Below the pieces are notes generated by a model. It was not told the DNA's origin. It saw only the letters and a program-made list of their open reading frames with translations, and ran no database searches. The position numbers were made by a program, and so were the translations under genes. Of a stretch of 9,548 bases of DNA, positions 5,954 through 9,548 are shown in pieces; position 1 is the first letter of the stretch, and each line of letters begins with the position of its first letter. Source of the DNA: Treponema sp. (lineage in GTDB: Bacteria > Spirochaetota > Spirochaetia > Treponematales > Breznakiellaceae); assembly GCA_031266695.1 (NCBI GenBank), contig JAISAK010000075.1:1-9548 (forward strand). The letters run 5' to 3'.

Positions 5954-7968
5954 CGGCCTGCTCCCGGGTTCCGTGAATCCGTCTTCGCAAGTCCGGGCTT
6001 CGGGGATTCCGCCCCGGCCGGCAAAGGACTCGAAACCGCCAGCCAGCCGGCCCGGACCTCTGCCATGGTTCGCGGACCCGCGGGCCCCACACAGATACGG
6101 CTTAAACCGGGGTCCGTCTTCGGCTGACAATCAAGTTCCCGTAAAATTATTTCGCTCTCCCGCGGGTCCCGCATATTCACGACGGAAAAAACCCGCAGGG
6201 GTTTTTCCTTGCCCTTCACTTCAAGGTTTGGCATTTCCTCAACTATCAGGGAACCTCCGATAAGTTTCCACATATTTTCCGTAATCAGAATGTCGGTATC
6301 AAAAAGATCATTGGGCTCCTCGATACGGGCGGCAAGATTTACCGTATCTCCGATAACCGTATACTCCATTCGTTCATCGGAACCTATCTGTCCCGATATC
6401 GCCTCGCCGATATTAATTCCGCAGCCAATCTTGACAAAAGATTTATTGCTTCTTCTTGACCGGGGTATGCTGGACCGGAAACGCTCGGCATTCCAGTTCC
6501 GCAGCACCGAGCGCATCATCAGGGCGGAACGCATACAGGCCAGAGCGTCCTGCCGGGGGTTCCCCTGTGTTGTCGCGGCGCCCCAGAGGGCCATTACCAC
6601 TACACCGTTCTGGGTAAGAAATTTATCCACCAGCCCGCCGGAACAGCTTATACAAGGCACAGTCCTCGAAAGAAAGGAATTTACAAAAGCAACTACATCA
6701 TGGGCACTCATGTTTTCGGAAAATTTACTAAAATCACGAATCCTGACAAAGCAGACGACAACGGTTTTACTTTCGCCCGTTCTCCGCAGTTTTCCCTGCC
6801 GGGCAAGCCGTACCAGGGTTTTATTGGTGAATTTTTCGAAATTTTCCAGTCCGTGGCCCATGCCGATAAAGCTCTGAGTCAGCGCCCCTATTTCGTCGCG
6901 GTTCCTGTTTGCCAGGGTAATATTGTAATCCCCTTCCTCAATCATCTCCGAAGCCCGGGTCAGAGCCTTAAGGGGATCGCCGATGGTTTTTGAAAAAATG
7001 GCGATGGCAAATACCGCCAGAACCAGTACCGCGAAACCGATCAGTATATTTCGCCTAACAGCGGTGGTTATGTCCGCCATAACCACCGAAGAGGGAATCC
7101 CGGTGATCAACACCGCGTCCGCCGCGGACAACTTCTGGTAGGCGTAGAAATATTCGTCGCCCTTTTCGTCGGTATAAATGGTTTGATAACTCCGGTCGCC
7201 GTTTTCCAGGGCAGATTTTACAAAATCCGGGTTCAGAAAATTTTGTCCTTCCCCGGGCAATTTTTTATCCGGGTGGAAAAGGAGGTCTCCCGCGCCGTTG
7301 ATCAAAAAAGATTCGTTTTTCCCCGAAGCGAAATTCGCCGCAAGGCTTTCGGTGGAAAAGATGCAGACTGCGGCGCCCCGTGTTTCATCCGGAGACTCCT
7401 TTCCGTCCGGTGAAAAGAGCAAAGCCAATACAGGCGTTCCGAAAAAGGGGCCGGCGTTAAGCAGGATCGCTTGTCCTGCCGCCGCCTGTTTTAATTCTTC
7501 CCCGCGGCTTCGCAGAAAATTTCCGACAACCCGGACATCTATGCCGCGGGCGGCAAAAAAATCCCCGTTGACAAAGCTCTGTGCGGCTGAGTCCTCAAAG
7601 CTTTGCCCGTCCGAACCCGCAAAGTTTTGCGCGGCAGCGCCGGACAGCAGTGCGGCAACGCCGGGGTTTTCCCTGAAAAAAAAATCCGCTGATAAACGCA
7701 GCCCTTCACCGTCCTTGATAAGATTAAGCATGCCAAGCTGTGTTCCGGCGCTGGTCAAAACCGCCCGAAGAAACATCTCCGTTCCGGCCGCGGTTCGTTT
7801 ATTTTGGGTAAAATTATTGTCCTCCTCGGTAATCCGCACGTCGGATCCGACCAGAACCGAAACCATAACGGTAATGGCGCCCAGTGTGGAGATCAGCAGG
7901 GCGGAGATAACAAGCACGAGTTTTGCGCCTATGGGAAAACGAATTTTTTTGTGTTTTTCTCCTGTCAC
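5950..7968 (-). CDS. Membrane class III cyclase homologue lacking metal Asp residues (C2-like half)
   Basis: 672 residues. Order: short basic N-terminus, TM1 (about 14-40), periplasmic Cache-like region (about 42-305, with 'SFLINGAGDLLFHPD'), TM2 (about 307-325), HAMP (about 326-378), linker (FEKFTNKTLVRLARQGKL), cyclase domain (about 402-597) and a 75-residue tail. The layout is colinear with the next gene, so they are tandem paralogues. The first metal Asp is replaced by R409 (CFVRIRDF against FFSDIRSF). The second is replaced by Q453, in a loop with three extra residues (DKFLTQNGVVVMALWG against DKFIGDAVMAHWG). The partner side of the site is intact: K449, T537, N544 and R548. Alone it should be inactive; with the downstream cyclase it could complete one active site. 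The codons (AGG, CAG) are several changes from Asp codons and the frame is intact, so sequencing error is unlikely. The GTG is the first possible start after the upstream stop, with GGAG 5 bases ahead. Confidence 0.88.
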   Translation of the reverse strand: MTGEKHKKIRFPIGAKLVLVISALLISTLGAITVMVSVLVGSDVRITEEDNNFTQNKRTAAGTEMFLRAVLTSAGTQLGMLNLIKDGEGLRLSADFFFRENPGVAALLSGAAAQNFAGSDGQSFEDSAAQSFVNGDFFAARGIDVRVVGNFLRSRGEELKQAAAGQAILLNAGPFFGTPVLALLFSPDGKESPDETRGAAVCIFSTESLAANFASGKNESFLINGAGDLLFHPDKKLPGEGQNFLNPDFVKSALENGDRSYQTIYTDEKGDEYFYAYQKLSAADAVLITGIPSSVVMADITTAVRRNILIGFAVLVLAVFAIAIFSKTIGDPLKALTRASEMIEEGDYNITLANRNRDEIGALTQSFIGMGHGLENFEKFTNKTLVRLARQGKLRRTGESKTVVVCFVRIRDFSKFSENMSAHDVVAFVNSFLSRTVPCISCSGGLVDKFLTQNGVVVMALWGAATTQGNPRQDALACMRSALMMRSVLRNWNAERFRSSIPRSRRSNKSFVKIGCGINIGEAISGQIGSDERMEYTVIGDTVNLAARIEEPNDLFDTDILITENMWKLIGGSLIVEEMPNLEVKGKEKPLRVFSVVNMRDPRESEIILRELDCQPKTDPGLSRICVGPAGPRTMAEVRAGWLAVSSPLPAGAESPKPGLAKTDSRNPGAGR
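5961..5965 (-). promoter_or_regulatory. Ribosome binding site supporting the GTG start of the second cyclase
   Basis: Minus-strand GGGAG lies 7 bases before the GTG at 5953-5951, whose last bases overlap the TGA of the upstream cyclase (GTGA). The neighbouring gene junction at 3626-3629 has the same 4-base overlap design. This favours the GTG over the far-upstream ATG at 6130, which would overlap the first cyclase by 181 bases. Confidence 0.7.
7573..7644 (-). repeat. Three imperfect 24-base tandem units in the first cyclase
   Basis: Units begin at 7573, 7597 and 7621 on the plus strand with aaagctctgtgcgg, aaagctttgcccgt and aaagttttgcgcgg. In the protein they give an 8-residue period (Q-N/S-F followed by small and acidic residues) near residues 114-137 of the periplasmic region. 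The paralogous cyclase has nothing similar at the matching place, so this looks like a local slippage expansion in a loop. Confidence 0.6.
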
Positions 7969-7973
7969 TGTTT

Positions 7974-7977
7974 CTCC
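7974..7977 (-). promoter_or_regulatory. Ribosome binding site for the first cyclase
   Basis: Minus-strand GGAG lies 5 bases before the GTG at 7968-7966, in the 18-base gap after the TAG of the beta-helix gene. It supports the GTG start. Confidence 0.7.
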
Positions 7978-7986
7978 AAAACTCCG

Positions 7987-9548
7987 CTAATTTTTTAATT
8001 TGCCCAAGAGGTCGACCCTCCAGGCGCCTCCTCCTTCGGCTACTTCAAAGCGTTTATGATACAGCAGTACCAAAGCTCCGACAGCGTTATCCGAAAGTAC
8101 CTTTGATCCGGCTAAGTAGTCCGATGGGATAAGAGCCGCTACGGTTCCCGAACCGTTAAGGGCGCCGTCAATCCATATTGTTTGATTCTTTAAAATATAT
8201 ACCGGATTGGCTTCGTCTATAACCGCGCTGTCCTTCATCGAAAAAATACCGCTGTAATAATACAGGCCGGGCCCTTCTCCCGCGGAATTCCCTTCGACAC
8301 GGGCATCTTCGCTCATACTAAATTCTCCACCGTCAAGATACACTCCGCCGCCGGATACCGCCTTGTTACCGTTGCCCGCCGGGCCGCCTATCGTTCCGCT
8401 CCTCATTTCGAAGGTTCCCAGATGAATATATACGCCCCCGCCCATGGAAGCGGCGTTGTTTTTTATCGTTCCGCCGGACATGATAATCCGGGCGAGGCTG
8501 CCAAATAAGCGAATCGCCCCGCCGTTTCCGCTTGAAAAACCCCTTTGCAGGGTTACATGACTTTTTATTTCCAGGGAGGAATTGTTTACATAAACAAGCG
8601 GGCTGCTGGCGTTGACCCCCTTGCCGTCCAGGGTCAATGCCCCCGAATCGTCGCCAAGGACAAGGGAGCCGCCATTGTCAACTTTGATCAATTCCCCGGT
8701 CATCCCCGGACCCCGGCTGATGATTTTTCCTTCGGCCACGATCTGTGTATGCCGGACTCCGCCGTCTGTGCCGACAACGGCCGAAAGGTTGTCTCCGGTG
8801 CCGCTTATCGTAAGGTCCCGGAGTATTTTAATGACCACAGGATTCGACCTGGTTCCCGCGCCCAGAGGGGTGGTGCTAAGCTCCAGGGCCTTCGCCAAAG
8901 TCGGGAAGCCTCCCGCGTCGGCGCGGAATACGGGCAGATCCGCCATATCGGGGCTGCCGCCCAGGGTTACCGCCGCACTGCCGTTGCTCCAGCCGCTGAC
9001 AACAAGGCCGGTCCGCGCCCGTACCCAGACTGAATACCAGGTTTTTTCGTTCAGCCCCGTCAGAGTATAGGAAGTTCTGGTTATGCCGATCACCTGGGGA
9101 GAATCCGCCGAACCCGGGACAAGGCCGTTACTGTAGTAAATTTCATAGCTTCCGGCTTCGGGTACCGCGCTCCAGCTCACGCCGATCTGCGCAATTCCGG
9201 GAATTGGGGAATTAAGAACCGGCGGGTTAAAGGGTGTTTTCTTGAGAAAGCCGTCATGATCCACATACCACGGCAGGGAGCCGCCGTCAGGAGTCGCGGA
9301 AAAATGGCCGTGATTGGCGGTTATCAGCGCCGGATCGCCGGAAAGTACCCGGACGGTAGCGCCGTCGCTGTAAGTTTCCGGGGTAATTGCCGCCACGGGA
9401 CTGGCCCCGGTTAAATTGCTTCCCACGGTAAGGGTCATGCCTGCGGGCAGGTACACATCGCTGCCCGGGGCGATTACGGCGTCGTCCCGCATGGTAAAGG
9501 AGCTGCCCGGCCCCTGAATAAAAACGCCGCTGCCGGGCTTTATACTGC
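7987..9548 (-). CDS. FN3 plus right-handed beta-helix surface-type protein (5' end beyond window)
   Basis: The frame stays open to the right edge, so the true start lies outside; the Met codon at 9492 is internal. About 519 residues are visible. Counting from that Met, an end-cap-like unit occupies roughly -14 to 85. An FN3 domain follows at about 90-178 (VSWSAVPEAGSYEIYY ... TSYTLTGLNEKTWYSVWVRA). Next come a beta-strand-rich lead-in (about 185-320) and beta-helix coils starting near 324, 351, 381 and 407 with 'GG(A/G)(I/V)(R/Y)' and '(G/T)F.M' motifs. A second end cap finishes in WRVDLLGKLKN. Such Gly-rich coils resemble pectin-lyase-fold passenger proteins seen in large spirochaetal surface proteins. 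The likely place is the periplasm or cell surface, but the signal peptide and any anchor are not visible. It is the first visible gene of the operon, 18 bases from the first cyclase. Ligand unknown; adhesion or carbohydrate binding is a guess from fold. Confidence 0.83.
   Translation of the reverse strand, partial: SIKPGSGVFIQGPGSSFTMRDDAVIAPGSDVYLPAGMTLTVGSNLTGASPVAAITPETYSDGATVRVLSGDPALITANHGHFSATPDGGSLPWYVDHDGFLKKTPFNPPVLNSPIPGIAQIGVSWSAVPEAGSYEIYYSNGLVPGSADSPQVIGITRTSYTLTGLNEKTWYSVWVRARTGLVVSGWSNGSAAVTLGGSPDMADLPVFRADAGGFPTLAKALELSTTPLGAGTRSNPVVIKILRDLTISGTGDNLSAVVGTDGGVRHTQIVAEGKIISRGPGMTGELIKVDNGGSLVLGDDSGALTLDGKGVNASSPLVYVNNSSLEIKSHVTLQRGFSSGNGGAIRLFGSLARIIMSGGTIKNNAASMGGGVYIHLGTFEMRSGTIGGPAGNGNKAVSGGGVYLDGGEFSMSEDARVEGNSAGEGPGLYYYSGIFSMKDSAVIDEANPVYILKNQTIWIDGALNGSGTVAALIPSDYLAGSKVLSDNAVGALVLLYHKRFEVAEGGGAWRVDLLGKLKN
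7990..9534 (-). repeat. Duplicated beta-helix end-cap unit (9238-9534 and 7990-8274)
   Basis: Two stretches of about 95-99 residues align along their whole length although the DNA has diverged. Matching landmarks are 'FTMRDDAVI' with 'FSMKDSAVI', 'VYLPAGMTLTVGSNLTG' with 'VYILKNQTIWIDGALNG', 'PVAAITPETYSDGATVRVLS' with 'TVAALIPSDYLAGSKVLS', and 'FSATPDGGSLPWYVDHDGFLK' with 'FEVAEGGGAWRVDLLGKLK'. The FN3 domain and the beta-helix coils lie between them. The protein is therefore a chain of beta-helix-plus-cap modules joined by FN3, and more copies probably lie to the right. Confidence 0.78.

Noticed and set aside
5954..6130. Start of the second cyclase at the ATG at 6130
   Set aside because: This would overlap the end of the first cyclase by 181 bases, and the added residues do not resemble any part of the family. 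The GTG at 5953 has a GTGA overlap and a strong ribosome site.
6590..6760. Frameshift or sequencing error as the cause of the missing metal Asp residues in the first cyclase
   Set aside because: The frame is intact around both sites, flanking motifs align, and the replacing codons (AGG, CAG) differ from Asp codons at more than one base.
9490..9492. Met codon as the start of the beta-helix gene
   Set aside because: The frame continues upstream to the window edge with sequence that matches the later cap unit (GSGVFIQGPGSSFTM), so the Met is internal.
1..9548. CRISPR array, tRNA, rRNA, insertion sequence or phage genes
   Set aside because: No regularly spaced identical repeats with unique spacers, no cloverleaf, and no transposase or phage-type protein were seen.

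Overview
The window suggests a host-associated spirochaete, most likely a Treponema-like organism of moderately high GC. The grounds are a large beta-helix protein with 'GGGVY...GTF.M' coils, FecR-type proteins fused to strings of FN3-like modules with 'GTWYWRV' endings, and membrane-bound receptor cyclases with HAMP domains. The genus is an inference from protein style, not a proven assignment.

All well-supported genes lie on the minus strand and look like one operon read from right to left. In order of transcription: (1) the 3' part of a large FN3/beta-helix surface-type protein that runs off the right edge (7987-9548); (2) a membrane class III nucleotidyl cyclase homologue with a GTG start (5950-7968); (3) a second, paralogous membrane cyclase, whose start I place at a GTG that overlaps gene 2 by 4 bases (3626-5953); (4) a membrane-anchored FecR-domain protein with four FN3-like modules, overlapping gene 3 by 4 bases (ATGA, 1521-3629); (5) an exported protein with two FN3-like repeats and a probable C-terminal outer-membrane barrel (252-1514). 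The gaps between genes are 18, -4, -4 and 6 bases, so co-transcription and translational coupling are likely. The promoter lies beyond the right edge. The left 250 bases hold the AT-richer end of a possible convergent plus-strand gene and a short intergenic stretch.

The most interesting observation is in the two cyclases. Each has lost a different, complementary half of the class III active site. Gene 2 lacks both metal-binding Asp residues (Arg409 and Gln453 stand there, with a 3-residue insertion) but keeps the substrate Lys/Thr and the transition-state Asn/Arg. Gene 3 keeps both metal Asp residues but has Ser and Lys in place of the transition-state Asn and Arg. Class III sites form between two subunits, so this is the pattern expected of an obligate heterodimer with one working site and one dead site. 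It parallels the C1/C2 halves of mammalian transmembrane adenylyl cyclase, but here the halves are two separate bacterial receptors encoded by coupled genes.

A working model, which is inference: two diverged Cache-like sensor cyclases pair in the inner membrane and make cAMP in response to an envelope or external signal. The neighbouring beta-helix, FecR/FN3 and barrel proteins would form a linked envelope or surface structure.
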